A stretch of 35,543 nt of DNA from Bradyrhizobium sacchari (GTDB taxonomy: Bacteria > Pseudomonadota > Alphaproteobacteria > Rhizobiales > Xanthobacteraceae): assembly GCF_002068095.1 (NCBI RefSeq), contig NZ_LWIG01000014.1, forward strand, positions 131,093 to 166,635, given 5' to 3'. Numbering within the stretch: the first letter of the stretch is position 1; each line of letters opens with the position of its first letter. Shown in pieces: positions 34,281 through 35,543 of this stretch. Under the pieces are notes generated by a model. The model saw nothing but the letters and a program-made list of their open reading frames with translations. It did not search any database and had not been told where the DNA came from. The translations under genes and the position numbers were made by a program.

Positions 34281-35543
<1,263 letters not shown>

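Overview
The window is a GC-rich chromosomal segment that reads as an alphaproteobacterium of the Bradyrhizobium/Rhodopseudomonas group. The evidence is a Bradyrhizobium-type porin, a GcrA-family regulator, the order glyA-nrdR-ribD-ribE-ribH-nusB-thiL, a CBP3-type ubiquinol-cytochrome c chaperone beside a YceD protein, plsX-fabH-ihfA-merR, and palindromic intergenic repeats typical of that genus. This is recognition from memory; no database was searched. I see no insertion sequence, phage gene, CRISPR array or rRNA.

Layout. 1-7.0 kb: the end of an O-antigen-ligase-like membrane protein, a MarR regulator divergent from a FAD monooxygenase with nested inverted repeats between them, a minus-strand run (YdcF protein, DUF169 protein, saccharopine-dehydrogenase-like reductase) and an acetamidase/formamidase. 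7.0-10.1 kb: a 65-residue protein and a GcrA-family regulator, then a large porin. 10.1-15.7 kb: accessory metabolism and regulation, comprising a second MarR regulator, an alpha/beta-hydrolase with an altered nucleophile elbow, a short-chain dehydrogenase, a small secreted protein, and an HSL-type esterase divergent from a TetR regulator. 15.9-22.4 kb: tRNA-Pro(GGG), then merR, ihfA, fabH, plsX, yceD and the bc1 chaperone on the minus strand, bamE on the plus strand, and an orphan Bug-type solute-binding protein.

22.4-27.0 kb holds the most unusual locus. It is a tight four-gene minus-strand operon: a free-standing NRPS-type methyltransferase with a trace of adenylation-domain sequence, a complete amino-acid adenylation protein, an MBOAT-like membrane protein and a carrier protein. 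The last three repeat the dltA-dltB-dltC order of D-alanylation operons. I infer that an amino acid is activated, loaded on the carrier, possibly methylated, and passed by the membrane acyltransferase to an unknown acceptor. No dltD is present.

27.3-35.5 kb is core: the proton-pumping pyrophosphatase hppA, thiL, nusB, ribH, ribE, ribD, nrdR and the partial glyA, all on the minus strand. Two palindromic repeat elements sit inside this gene series, between nusB and thiL and between ribE and ribH.

Start codons were reassigned where the longest open frame ran through a promoter, operator or repeat. Coordinates reflect those choices and the reasons are given per gene.
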